This document shows positions 8,375 through 16,822 of a stretch of DNA of 64,000 nucleotides, piece by piece. The notes beneath the pieces were generated by a model. That model had not been told where the DNA came from, made no database searches, and worked only from the letters and a program-made list of their open reading frames with translations. The stretch lies in NCBI RefSeq assembly GCF_009739905.1, contig NZ_CP034279.1, forward strand, positions 2,108,001-2,172,000, written 5' to 3'. A program made the translations under genes and the position numbers. Every line of letters starts with the position of its first letter. Position 1 is the first letter of the stretch. The stretch is from Streptomyces ficellus. GTDB taxonomy: Bacteria > Actinomycetota > Actinomycetes > Streptomycetales > Streptomycetaceae.

Positions 8375-9563
8375 TGTGGCCGAGGGAGTACCGGCCGGGC
8401 TGGGGGTAGACGGCCAGGCCGTGCGGGCCGCCGCCGACCGGGATGCGGGCGAGCTGCTTGCCGGTGGTGGTGTCGATGGCGTACACCTCGGAGTCGTAGC
8501 GGCCGGACAGCCACAGCACCTTGCCGTCGGCGGAGACGCCGCCCATGTCCGGCGAACCGCCGTCCGGCAGCCACCACTTCTTGGTCAGCCTGTTCTTGGC
8601 GAAGTCGAAGACGGAGACGGAGCCCTCGCCGCGGTTGGGGATGTACATCTCCCTGGAGTCGCGCGAGACGTACAGGCCGTGGCAGCCCTTGCCGGTGGGC
8701 AGGAGCCGCGGGGTGGCGAAGGAGTCGCCGTCGAGCACCCACACGCCGTGCGCCATCATGTCGGCGACGTAGAAGGTCTTGCCGTCCGGTGAGATCTTCA
8801 CGTCCTGCGGCATGGCGCCCTGGAAGGGCAGTTTCTGCTGGCCGACGACCTTCATCCGCTCGGTGTCGACCTTGAGCAGCTCACCGGAGAACTCGCAGCT
8901 GACGATGAAGTACCGGCCGTCGGCGGAGAAGTCGGCGTGGTTGACGCCGTAGCAGGAGACCGGTTCGGTGTGGCGCCGCTCCATGGTGTGCGGGTCGCGG
9001 AAGACGAGTTCCCGGTCGAGGGAGGCCATCACGACGGCGTACTTGCCGTGGGGCGTGAAGTAGAGGTTGTACGGGTCGTGGACGTCGACGTCCTTGCCCC
9101 GCTTGCCGGTGGCGGGGTCGATGGGGGTGAGCGTGTGGCCCCGGTTGTTGTTGACCCAGAGCGTCTTCAGGTCCCAGGACGGCACGACGTGCTGCGGCTG
9201 GACCCCGACGGGGATGGTCTCGATCACCTTGTACGTCTTGGGGTCGATGACCGAGACGGTGTTGGACAGCGTGTTGGGGACGTACACCCGGGACGGGAAG
9301 CCCTTGACCACCGGGGACAGCCGGCCGGGGCGGTCGGCCGCGTAGAGGTCCTTCGGGTCGAGGACGGGTGGCATGCCCGGCAGCCCCGCGGGGGCGGCCT
9401 TCCGCGGTACGGAGAGGGGGGCGGCGGCCTGGCTGCCGCGCGCCTCGGGCCGGTCGCCGCCGGTGCCGCACCCGGGGAGCGCCGCGGCGGCGGCGAGCAG
9501 GGCGGCGGCCGCGAGGAGGGTCTTCGATCGTCTCGTCAGGTGCAGCGTCGTCACGCGCCCCAT
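8358..9563 (-). CDS. YncE-like beta-propeller lipoprotein (YVTN repeats), 401 aa
   Basis: After a basic start and hydrophobic segment a lipobox 'ALPGC' predicts a membrane-anchored lipoprotein. The rest is a run of WD/YVTN-type blades ('VYVPNTLSNTVSVIDPKTYK', 'YIPNRGEGSVSVFDFAKNR', 'LWLSGRYDSEVYAIDTTTGK'), making a seven-bladed propeller likely. The ligand is unknown. The ATG at 9561-9563 is annotated; GTG at 9554 with GGGG upstream is a plausible alternative. It ends inside a duplicated 20-bp sequence and is followed by the ADP-ribosyltransferase gene on the same strand, 81 nt away. Confidence 0.82.
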   Translation of the reverse strand: MGRVTTLHLTRRSKTLLAAAALLAAAAALPGCGTGGDRPEARGSQAAAPLSVPRKAAPAGLPGMPPVLDPKDLYAADRPGRLSPVVKGFPSRVYVPNTLSNTVSVIDPKTYKVIETIPVGVQPQHVVPSWDLKTLWVNNNRGHTLTPIDPATGKRGKDVDVHDPYNLYFTPHGKYAVVMASLDRELVFRDPHTMERRHTEPVSCYGVNHADFSADGRYFIVSCEFSGELLKVDTERMKVVGQQKLPFQGAMPQDVKISPDGKTFYVADMMAHGVWVLDGDSFATPRLLPTGKGCHGLYVSRDSREMYIPNRGEGSVSVFDFAKNRLTKKWWLPDGGSPDMGGVSADGKVLWLSGRYDSEVYAIDTTTGKQLARIPVGGGPHGLAVYPQPGRYSLGHTGVFR

Positions 9564-9749
9564 TAGGGCGCCGGGCCGCGCGGTCCGCTCCCCCGGCGAC
9601 AGGGCGGGCCGGGCGGAATTCCCGCACCAGTCACTGATTCACTCGCCGGATCCCATATTTCTTCATGGTTTGCGAGGCCCGTGGCCCATCTCACCTGCGA
9701 TTCATTCGCCAGCTGGCCCGATTTGCTGATTTTGGGACGGTTTGCTCTT

Positions 9750-9898
9750 TTGGTGGCATGGCCCCCTGTCTGCGATAGTCGGAGAACACGACCCCCATTG
9801 ACCCGGGCCAGGTCGTCCCGGCGGACGTGGACACACCCCCCACGCCGCCCACCAGGGAAGCCCCCGAGGCGCCGCACCCACGGCGCGAGGGGGCTTTC
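9750..9898 (+). ncRNA. Candidate small RNA or orphan transcript (promoter plus terminator, no ORF)
   Basis: The 340-bp gap 9564-9903 is AT-rich for this genome. On the plus strand TTGGTG (9750-9755) and GATAGT (9774-9779), 18 bp apart, resemble a vegetative promoter. About 75 bp later the strong hairpin 9858-9896 ends in TTT. No credible ORF lies between, so a transcript of roughly 110 nt is possible. Equally, the hairpin may only serve the convergent ATPase gene. The rest of the gap probably carries the promoter for the lipoprotein gene. Confidence 0.3.
9858..9896. terminator. Bidirectional terminator hairpin
   Basis: AAGCCCCC (9858-9865) pairs with GGGGGCTT (9889-9896), extended by GGCGCC/GGCGC inside. 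It lies seven bases beyond the minus-strand ATPase stop codon, with short T runs on both sides. Confidence 0.8.
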
Positions 9899-9903
9899 GT
9901 GCG

Positions 9904-10416
9904 TCAGCGGTCGGAGACGCGCATCTCGAACCAGGTGGTCTTGCCGCGCGGGAGCAGGTCCACGCCCCAGCGGTCGGAGAGCTTGTCGACGAGGAAGAGC
10001 CCGCGGCCGCTGGTGTCCAGCTCGTGCACCGGCATCAGACAGGGGAGCCCGCGGGAGGGGTCGCGCACCTCGATCCGGATCCATCCACGACGGCGCAGCA
10101 TCCGGAGCCCGAAGACCCGCGCCCCGGTGTGCCGCACGGCGTTGCCGACGAGCTCGGAGACCAGGAGCACCGCGTGCTCGGCGATCTGCGGGGTCAGGCC
10201 CCACTGGCGCAGCACGACGCACTGCGTCAGCCGGCGGGCGGTCGCGGCGGACTCGGGGCGCGACGGCAGCCGCACCTCGTCCTCCGTCGGGTTGCCGAAC
10301 AGTTCGAGCGCCTTGAGCGCCTGCTCGTCCTCCGCGGCGGGTACCCACCGCGCGGCGGTAGCGCCGCCGCGCTGCCCCGGTTGCTCCACACCTTCCAGCC
10401 CCGCCATGCCCACCAT
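9904..10416 (-). CDS. Anti-sigma-factor-type ATP-binding protein (HATPase_c, RsbW-like), about 170 aa
   Basis: A histidine-kinase-like ATPase fold without a kinase domain: the N-box 'LVSELVGNAVRHTG', then 'VRDPSRGLP' and the G-box 'TSGRGLFLVDKLSDRWG'. Streptomyces encode many such proteins; known ones are anti-sigma serine kinases or regulators. The start is uncertain: ATG at 10416 or 10407 both precede 'MAGLEG', and a much longer reading to 10515 is unlikely. No anti-anti-sigma or sigma factor gene is adjacent, so the partner is unknown. A hairpin at 9858-9896 ends the transcript. Confidence 0.8.
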   Translation of the reverse strand: MVGMAGLEGVEQPGQRGGATAARWVPAAEDEQALKALELFGNPTEDEVRLPSRPESAATARRLTQCVVLRQWGLTPQIAEHAVLLVSELVGNAVRHTGARVFGLRMLRRRGWIRIEVRDPSRGLPCLMPVHELDTSGRGLFLVDKLSDRWGVDLLPRGKTTWFEMRVSDR

Positions 10417-10589
10417 GATGGCCGCCCGGCCGGGCCCGCGTGGCCGTTCCCGCGGATTCGGCGCCCCGGGGCGTACCCGTCCCGGGGCGCCGTCCGGCAT
10501 ATGACAGCGGCACACGGCGGTGCGAAAAGCGGGTGTGACCTGCGGTGATACGACTGGCCCGAAAGGGTGGCCCGCGCGGACGACGCCAG

Positions 10590-10612
10590 AGCCTTAAGAC
10601 CCCTTTAAGGCT
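10590..10612. promoter_or_regulatory. Inverted repeat AGCCTTAA/TTAAGGCT between echA and the ATPase gene
   Basis: AGCCTTAA (10590-10597) and TTAAGGCT (10605-10612) are separated by seven bases, about 40 bp after the enoyl-CoA hydratase stop and 170 bp before the ATPase start. It could be a weak terminator or an operator; AT-rich symmetry is unusual here. Confidence 0.4.
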
Positions 10613-10648
10613 GCCCTAAACCACCCGCAGGGCTGAACTCGCGCCCCG

Positions 10649-11416
10649 CTACAGGAACTTGGCCTTCCCCGGGCCCTCCTCCACGAAGCTGCGCATTCCG
10701 CGCTCCCGGTCCTCGGTGGCGAACAGCCCGGCGAACCAGTTGCGTTCGACGGTCAGACCGGTGTCGATGTCCGTCTCCAGGCCCGTGTCGACGGACTCCT
10801 TGGCCGCGCGCAGCGCCAGCGCCGGCCCCTGGGCCAGCTTCGCGGCCCAGGCGTGCGCCTGCTCGTACACCTCGGCCGCCGGTACGACCCGGTCGACGAG
10901 CCCCATCGTCAGGGCCTCGTCGGCCTTCACATGGCGTCCGGTGAAGATGAGGTCCTTGGCCTTGGAGGGCCCGACGAGGCGGGCGAGGCGCTGGGTGCCG
11001 CCCGCGCCGGGGATGAGGCCGAGGAGGATCTCGGGCTGGCCGAGCTTGGCGTTGTCGCCGGCGATGCGGAAGTCGGCGCACAGCGCCAGCTCGCAGCCGC
11101 CGCCCAGCGCGTACCCGGTGACGGCGGCGACGACGGGCTTGGGAATGCGGGCGACGGCGGTGAACGCGTCCTGGAGGCCCTTGGAGCGCAGCACCATGGC
11201 CGCGTGGTCCATCGCCTGCATCTCCTTGATGTCCGCGCCGGCCGCGAACACCTTCTCGCCGCCGTACAGCACCACGGCACGGACGTCGTCGCGGCGGGCC
11301 GCCTCCTCGGCGAGCTCGCGCAGCCGGTCCTGGGTGGCGACGTCCAGCGCGTTCATGGGCGGGCGGTCCAGACGGATGGTGCCGACGCCTTCGGAGACTT
11401 CGAGAGTGACTGTCAT
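10649..11416 (-). CDS. Enoyl-CoA hydratase/isomerase family protein (255 aa)
   Basis: A crotonase-fold enzyme, expected to hydrate trans-2-enoyl-CoA in beta-oxidation or a related pathway. Both catalytic glutamates of true hydratases are present: E109 in 'ALGGGCELAL' and E129 in 'GQPEILLGLIPGAGG'. The oxyanion-hole segment 'AAGADIKEM' (59-66) is intact. Length is typical. The ATG is at 11414-11416. It is separated from the upstream L,D-transpeptidase gene by a strong terminator, so it has its own promoter. Specific substrate chain length cannot be inferred. Confidence 0.9.
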   Translation of the reverse strand: MTVTLEVSEGVGTIRLDRPPMNALDVATQDRLRELAEEAARRDDVRAVVLYGGEKVFAAGADIKEMQAMDHAAMVLRSKGLQDAFTAVARIPKPVVAAVTGYALGGGCELALCADFRIAGDNAKLGQPEILLGLIPGAGGTQRLARLVGPSKAKDLIFTGRHVKADEALTMGLVDRVVPAAEVYEQAHAWAAKLAQGPALALRAAKESVDTGLETDIDTGLTVERNWFAGLFATEDRERGMRSFVEEGPGKAKFL

Positions 11417-11446
11417 ACGGGCAGGTTAGCCGCCGTTAACGACAAG

Positions 11447-11479
11447 GGGCCCGGTGCTGTCCGTCACAGCACCGGGCCC
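11447..11479 (-). terminator. Terminator after L,D-transpeptidase 1
   Basis: A perfect 14-bp stem, GGGCCCGGTGCTGT (11447-11460) with ACAGCACCGGGCCC (11466-11479), and a five-base loop lies 14 bp beyond the stop codon at 11494. Confidence 0.85.
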
Positions 11480-11493
11480 ACGCGCCGGGAGTG

Positions 11494-12747
11494 TTACTTG
11501 ATCCACTCCGACCACGGCATGTTCCAGCCGTTGAGACCGTTCTCGGGCTGGATCTGCTTGTCCTTGGAGTTCTTCACGACCACCACGTCACCGATGATCG
11601 ACTGGTTGTAGAACCAGGCGGCCGGGGTCTTCCCGTCGTAGGCGCCGCGCACGTCCCGCAGTCCGACGCAGCCGTGGCTGACGTTGGCGGAGCCGAACGT
11701 GGAGCGCGAGGCCCAGTAGTTGCCGTGCACGAAGGTGCCGGAGGTGGACAGGCGCATCGCGTGCGGGACGTCCTTGATGTCGTACTCGCCGCCGAAGCCG
11801 ACGGTGGCGCCGTTCATCCGGGTCACCTTGTACTTCTCGCTGATGACCATCTGGCCGTTGTACGTCGTCGTGGACGGCGCGCCCGCGGTGATCGGGATGG
11901 TCTTGATCAGCTTGCCGTCGCGGACGACCTTCATGGTCTTGGCGCTCGCGTCGACGGTGGACACCTGACTGCGGCCGACGGTGAACGTCACCGTCTTCTG
12001 CTGCTTGCCGTACACACCCGGGCGGCCCTCCACGCCGTCCAGGTTCAGCTGCACGGTCACCTTGGTGCCGGCGGCCCAGTACTTCTCGGGGCGGAAGTCG
12101 AGGCGGTCGTTGCCGAACCAGTGGCCCTCGATCGGCACGGACGGCACGGCGGTGACCTTGATGGCCTTCTCGACGGCCCCCGGGTCGGTGATGCCACGGG
12201 TGAAGTTGATCGAGACCGGCATGCCGACACCGACGGTCGAACCGTCCTCCGGCGTGTAGTGGCCGATGAAGGTGTTCTTCGGTACGAGGGTCGTGAAGGT
12301 GGTGTCCTTGGCCGACTCGCGCCCCTCGGCGTCCTCGGCGACCGCGTGCACCTTGTACTTGGTGCCGCCCGCCAGGTGCCGTACCGGCTCCCAGCTCGCG
12401 CCGTCACCCGCCAGCTTGCCCTCGACCCGGTTGCCCTTGGAGTCGGCGACCGTGACCGTGGTCAGCTTGCCCTTCTCGGCGGTGACCTTCAGGGCGCCGC
12501 TCGTGGCGACCGACGCGGCACCGTCCTTGGGCGCGACGGTCACGACGGCCTGCGAGGCCGCGTTCTTCACCGCGTCGCCGCCCTTGGGCTTCTCCCCGCC
12601 CTCGCCGCCGCTCGCGGAGTCCGAGCCCCCGCACGCCGTCACCAGCAGCAGCAACGCCCCCAGCAGCAGGGCCAGCAGCCCCTTGCCCGTCCCGGATCCG
12701 CTCCTGCCCGCCCCGGCCGACGCCCCCGATATCGGCTGCACGTCCAC
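11494..12747 (-). CDS. L,D-transpeptidase lipoprotein 1 (Ig-like plus YkuD domain), 417 aa
   Basis: This cell-wall enzyme is expected to make 3-3 cross-links in peptidoglycan. GTG at 12747 is chosen because GGGGAG is nine bases upstream. A signal sequence ends in lipobox 'LLVTAC' (C39), two Ig-like domains follow (about 60-250), then the YkuD catalytic domain with 'ANVSHGCVGLRD' (catalytic C360, H358). The domain order matches actinobacterial Ldt enzymes of the LdtMt2 type. It is one of two adjacent paralogues; the upstream copy is transcribed the same way with about 200 nt between them. Confidence 0.92.
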   Translation of the reverse strand: MDVQPISGASAGAGRSGSGTGKGLLALLLGALLLLVTACGGSDSASGGEGGEKPKGGDAVKNAASQAVVTVAPKDGAASVATSGALKVTAEKGKLTTVTVADSKGNRVEGKLAGDGASWEPVRHLAGGTKYKVHAVAEDAEGRESAKDTTFTTLVPKNTFIGHYTPEDGSTVGVGMPVSINFTRGITDPGAVEKAIKVTAVPSVPIEGHWFGNDRLDFRPEKYWAAGTKVTVQLNLDGVEGRPGVYGKQQKTVTFTVGRSQVSTVDASAKTMKVVRDGKLIKTIPITAGAPSTTTYNGQMVISEKYKVTRMNGATVGFGGEYDIKDVPHAMRLSTSGTFVHGNYWASRSTFGSANVSHGCVGLRDVRGAYDGKTPAAWFYNQSIIGDVVVVKNSKDKQIQPENGLNGWNMPWSEWIK

Positions 12748-12945
12748 TTCGGTGTTCTCCCCTCGCACGGCCTGGCCCCGCCACGGCCCGCACCCCCGCA
12801 CGCCGCGACTCGCGCGTGCACCGCGATAGATAATCACACCGCGGGCGCTGCGGAGCGCCCGCGAATGTCACCATTCAGTCCCAACGTGTCCAGGTCCGGG
12901 GCGGACCGTGCCGGAACGTGCGGGGGTGGCGGAGGGCCGCCGGAC

Positions 12946-14181
12946 TCAGCGGAGGGCGGACCCGGCCCTCCAGTGGGCCCAGTCCATGTTCCAGCCGCCC
13001 AGGCCGTTGTCGGGAGACACCTTCCGGTCGGTCGAGTTGACCACCTCCACGACGTCCCCGATCAGCGTCCGCTCGAAGAACCAGCCCGCCGGGGAGTCCT
13101 CGCTGCCGCCCTTCTCGTCGTGCAGCCCCACGCACCCGTGACTGACGTTGGCGGTGCCGAACGTGGACCGGGGCGCCCAGTAGTTGCCGTGCAGGAAGGT
13201 CCCCGAGTCGGTCAGCCGCATCGCGTGCGGTACGTCCTTGATGTCGTACTCGCCCTTGCCGTCCTTCTTCTTGAAGCCGACGGTGGCCCCGTTCATCCGC
13301 GTCACGTCGAACAGCTCCGTCACCACCATCTTCCCGTTGTACGTGGTGGTCTTCGGCGCCCCGGCCGTGATCGGCAGCGTCTTGACCAGCTCGCCGTCCC
13401 GCCGCACCTCCATGGTGTGCTTCTCCGCGTCCACCCGGGAGACCTGCGAGCGGCCGACGGTGAACCCGATGGTCTTGTGCTGGATCCCGTACACCCCGGG
13501 CGCCCCCTCGACGTCCCGCAGCCGCAGGTCGACGGTGACCTCGGTGCCCGGCTGCCAGTAGGCGCGGGGGCGGAAGTCGAGGCGTTCCTTGCCGAACCAG
13601 TGGCCGGACACCTCCACCGCCGGGCGGGAGGTGATCCGGATGGCGCGTTCGACGGCGGCGCGGTTCTCGATCGGCCGGTTGAAGCCGAAGGAGACGATCA
13701 TGCCGGTGCCGACGGTCGAGCGGTTCTCCGGCTTGAAGTAGCCGATGAACCGGTGCTCGGGCACGGCGGTGGTGAACGTGGTGTGCCGGGCGGACCGCCT
13801 GCCGTGCGCGTCGAGCGCGACGGCGTCCACGCTGTACTTGGCGGCCAGCGCGAGCCGCGCCCCGGCCGCCGGGCGCCAGCGCAGCCCGTCCTCGGAGATC
13901 GCGCCGGGCACCTCCACCGGCTGGGAGTCCTCGACCTTCACCACCTTGACCCGTTCCAGCCGCCCGCTCGGTACGCGCACCTCCACCCTGCCGTCGGGGG
14001 CGACGCCCTTCGCCCCGTCGTCCGGCGTCACCCGGATGGTGTCCTCGGGCGACCGCCCCTTGCCGCCGATGCCGATGTCCAGACCCCCGTCACTGGTGCA
14101 CCCGGCCAGCCCCGCCATCAGCCCTGCACATGTCATGGCAGCGGCGATGCCGAGCCCTGCCCGCTTCAGTACGTGTCTCAC
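12946..14181 (-). CDS. L,D-transpeptidase lipoprotein 2 (Ig-like plus YkuD domain), about 411 aa
   Basis: Paralogue of the neighbouring enzyme, with the same layout: a signal sequence with lipobox 'LAGC' (C28), Ig-like domains, and a YkuD domain with 'ANVSHGCVGLHDEKGG'. The segment 'EYDIKDVPHAMRL' is shared word for word with the first copy, while the N-terminal Ig half has diverged. The start is the weakest part: GTG at 14181 gives a standard signal peptide but has only a weak ribosome site. The glgX gene starts divergently 182 bp away. Two tandem copies suggest different timing or substrate preference. Confidence 0.9.
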   Translation of the reverse strand: MRHVLKRAGLGIAAAMTCAGLMAGLAGCTSDGGLDIGIGGKGRSPEDTIRVTPDDGAKGVAPDGRVEVRVPSGRLERVKVVKVEDSQPVEVPGAISEDGLRWRPAAGARLALAAKYSVDAVALDAHGRRSARHTTFTTAVPEHRFIGYFKPENRSTVGTGMIVSFGFNRPIENRAAVERAIRITSRPAVEVSGHWFGKERLDFRPRAYWQPGTEVTVDLRLRDVEGAPGVYGIQHKTIGFTVGRSQVSRVDAEKHTMEVRRDGELVKTLPITAGAPKTTTYNGKMVVTELFDVTRMNGATVGFKKKDGKGEYDIKDVPHAMRLTDSGTFLHGNYWAPRSTFGTANVSHGCVGLHDEKGGSEDSPAGWFFERTLIGDVVEVVNSTDRKVSPDNGLGGWNMDWAHWRAGSALR

Positions 14182-14363
14182 GATGCGACCAACGAGTGCC
14201 ACCCTCCAGGGGAAACGTGAGTGCGGGTCATGTTGGGATGCGGGCCATCCGGGCAGAACAGGTGCAGGACCATGTGCAGGACCAAGCGCGGGGCCGCGGC
14301 AGGGACGCCGCGGCCTCGCGGCGAGTGAGCCGCCATGATGTGGGAGCCGCGGGAGGCCGGCAG

Positions 14364-16640
14364 GTGTCGAGCGCAGCCGAGCAGCAGGCAGTGCAGCGTG
14401 CGGTGGGTGACGCACTGCTGGACGGGAGGCCCGCCTCCGCGGGGGCACGGCGACCGGGGCCGCACGGGTCGCCCCGGGATTCCGGCAGGCCCGCCCCACC
14501 CGTGTGGCCGGGCGCGCCCACCCCGCTGGGGGCCCGTTTCCGGGCCGGGCCGGGCGGGGCGTCGGGGACGAACTTCGCGCTCTGGGCGGGCGGGGCTGAG
14601 GCGGTGGAACTGTGCCTGTTCGACGAGGACGGCACCGAGACCCGGCTCCCGCTGTCCGAGCTGACGCACGAGATCTGGCACGGCTTCGTCCCGGGCGTGC
14701 GACCGGGGCAGCGGTACGGCTACCGGGTGCACGGCCGCTGGGACCCGTGGACGGGGGCCCGCTGGAACGCGGCGAAGCTGCTGCTGGATCCGTACGCGCG
14801 GGCGGTGGACGGTGATTTCCGGCTGCCGCCGGAGGTGTACGGGCACGTGCGGGACTGGCCGGAGCAGCAGGTCGCGGACACCGTGCGCGACACGCGGGAC
14901 TCGGCGCCGTTCGTCCCCAAGGGCGTGGTGGTCCATGACGACGACGACTGGTCCGACGACCGGCGGCCGAAGACGCCGTGGGCGGACTCGGTCATCTACG
15001 AGGTCCATGTGCGGGGCTTCACGATGCGGCATCCGGGCATCCCGGAGGAGCTGCGGGGCACGTACGCGGGGCTCGCGCACCCGGCGGCGATCGAGCATCT
15101 GGTGTCGCTGGGGGTGACGGCGGTGGAGCTGCTGCCGGTGCACCAGTTCGCGCACGAGGACCACCTGCTGCGGCGGGGCCTGCGGAACTACTGGGGTTAC
15201 AACTCGATCGGCTACTTCGCGCCGCACGCCGCGTACAGCGCGTCGGGCACGGCGGGGCAGCAGGTGGGCGAGTTCAAGCGGATGGTGAAGGCGCTGCACG
15301 CGGCGGGCATCGAGGTCGTCCTCGACGTGGTGTACAACCACACGGCCGAGGCGAGCGAGCTGGGCCCGATGCTGTCGCTGCGGGGGATCGATAACCGCGG
15401 CTACTACCGGCTGGCCGCCGACGCCCGCCGGTACGCCGACTACACGGGCTGCGGCAACACCCTGAGCGTCGTCCAGCCGCACGTGCTGCGCCTGATCACC
15501 GACTCGCTGCGCTACTGGGTGACGGAGATGGGCGTCGACGGGTTCCGGTTCGACCTGGCGGCGGCGCTGGCGCGGTCGATGCACGACGTGGACATGCTCT
15601 CGCCGTTCCTGGCGACGATCGCCCAGGACCCGGTGCTGCGGCGGGTGAAGCTGATCGCCGAGCCGTGGGACGTGGGCAACGGCGGCTACCAGGTGGGGGC
15701 GTTCCCGCCGCTGTGGACGGAGTGGAACGACCGCTACCGGGACGCGGTGCGCGACTTCTGGCGGGGCGCCCTGCCCGACGTGCGGGACCTGGGCTACCGG
15801 TTGTCGGGATCGAGCGACCTGTACGCGTGGGGCGGGCGGCGGCCGTACGCGTCGGTCAACTTCATCACGGCCCACGACGGGTTCACGCTGCGCGACCTGG
15901 TCAGTTACGAGGCGAAGCACAACGAGGCCAACGGGGAGGGCAACCGGGACGGCACCAACGACAACCGGTCCTGGAACTGCGGCGCCGAGGGCGAGACCGA
16001 CGACCCGGCGGTCAACGCGCTGCGGCGACGGCAGGTGCGGAACCTGCTGACCACCCTGCTGCTGTCGACCGGCGTGCCGATGCTGGTGGCGGGCGACGAG
16101 ATGGGCCGCACACAGGGCGGCAACAACAACGGGTACTGCCAGGACAACGAGCTGGGCTGGGTCGACTGGTCCCTCCCGGAACGGGCCGGGCCGCGCGGCC
16201 TGCTGGACCTGACGTCCCGGCTGCTGGCGCTGCGGCACGCCCACCCGGTGCTGCGGCGCCGCGCGTTCTTCTCGGGCCGCCCGCAGGCCGCGGACGGGCT
16301 GCGGGACCTGGCGTGGTTCACGGCGGCGGGCGCGGAGATGACGGAGGGCGACTGGTACGCGCGTACCGCGACGATCGGGATGTACCTGTCGGGGCGGGAC
16401 ATCCCGGGGCGGGACGCGCGCGGGGAGCCGGTCACGGACGACAGCTTCCTGGCGGTCCTGCACGCGGGCGCCGAGCCGGTGGACTTCCGCCTCCCGGGGG
16501 CGCCGTGGGCGGAGGCGTACGAGCTGGTGGTGGACACGGCGCGGGAGGACCAGGCGGAGGCGCCGGGCACGGTGCACCCGGGCGGGGAGGTGGTGGAGGT
16601 GCCGGCGAGGTCGGTGCTGCTGCTGAGGGTGCGCGGCTAG
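14364..16640 (+). CDS. glgX: Glycogen debranching enzyme GlgX (758 aa)
   Basis: A GH13 isoamylase-type enzyme that hydrolyses alpha-1,6 branches of glycogen. GTG at 14364 is preceded by GGGAGG at seven bases. An N-terminal CBM48-like region precedes the barrel; catalytic residues are D397 in 'GFRFDLAAAL', E433 in 'LIAEPWD' and D505 in 'FITAHDGFTLRDL'. The first 40 residues are an extra low-complexity leader. The final codon is followed by TAG, which is the first triplet of a 176-bp inverted-repeat element. The other alpha-glucan genes are 11 kb away or more, so this gene is functionally but not physically joined to them. Confidence 0.95.
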   Translation: MSSAAEQQAVQRAVGDALLDGRPASAGARRPGPHGSPRDSGRPAPPVWPGAPTPLGARFRAGPGGASGTNFALWAGGAEAVELCLFDEDGTETRLPLSELTHEIWHGFVPGVRPGQRYGYRVHGRWDPWTGARWNAAKLLLDPYARAVDGDFRLPPEVYGHVRDWPEQQVADTVRDTRDSAPFVPKGVVVHDDDDWSDDRRPKTPWADSVIYEVHVRGFTMRHPGIPEELRGTYAGLAHPAAIEHLVSLGVTAVELLPVHQFAHEDHLLRRGLRNYWGYNSIGYFAPHAAYSASGTAGQQVGEFKRMVKALHAAGIEVVLDVVYNHTAEASELGPMLSLRGIDNRGYYRLAADARRYADYTGCGNTLSVVQPHVLRLITDSLRYWVTEMGVDGFRFDLAAALARSMHDVDMLSPFLATIAQDPVLRRVKLIAEPWDVGNGGYQVGAFPPLWTEWNDRYRDAVRDFWRGALPDVRDLGYRLSGSSDLYAWGGRRPYASVNFITAHDGFTLRDLVSYEAKHNEANGEGNRDGTNDNRSWNCGAEGETDDPAVNALRRRQVRNLLTTLLLSTGVPMLVAGDEMGRTQGGNNNGYCQDNELGWVDWSLPERAGPRGLLDLTSRLLALRHAHPVLRRRAFFSGRPQAADGLRDLAWFTAAGAEMTEGDWYARTATIGMYLSGRDIPGRDARGEPVTDDSFLAVLHAGAEPVDFRLPGAPWAEAYELVVDTAREDQAEAPGTVHPGGEVVEVPARSVLLLRVRG

Positions 16641-16813
16641 GGCGTGTTTCGAAAGTAGCGTCGTCCGCCCGGAGGGCGGGGCCGGGGGCGTCTGGTGCGT
16701 GCGATCGCAAGGCGGAGGTCGGAGAGCGCAGCGGGCTGCGCCGACGGCCGACAACGCCGCGAGGGTGCGTGCCAGGCGTTCCCGGCCAGACGGGACTTTC
16801 GAAACACGCCCTA
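16638..16813. mobile_element. MITE-like element with 19-bp terminal inverted repeats
   Basis: TAGGGCGTGTTTCGAAAGT (16638-16656) is matched exactly by its reverse complement at 16795-16813. The 176-bp interior has no ORF of note and several smaller palindromes. The structure is that of a non-autonomous mini-transposon (MITE). The left end supplies the glgX stop codon, and the right end is nine bases from the response-regulator stop. Because the TA-ending repeats abut coding sequence, target duplication could be TA or CTAG, but this is not certain. I believe similar repeats occur in other Streptomyces genomes, from memory. Confidence 0.8.
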
Positions 16814-16822
16814 GGGCCGGGG

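Noticed and set aside
11491..14220. 909-codon plus-strand frame opposite the L,D-transpeptidases
   Set aside because: Antisense shadow; the real genes on the minus strand have signal peptides and catalytic motifs.
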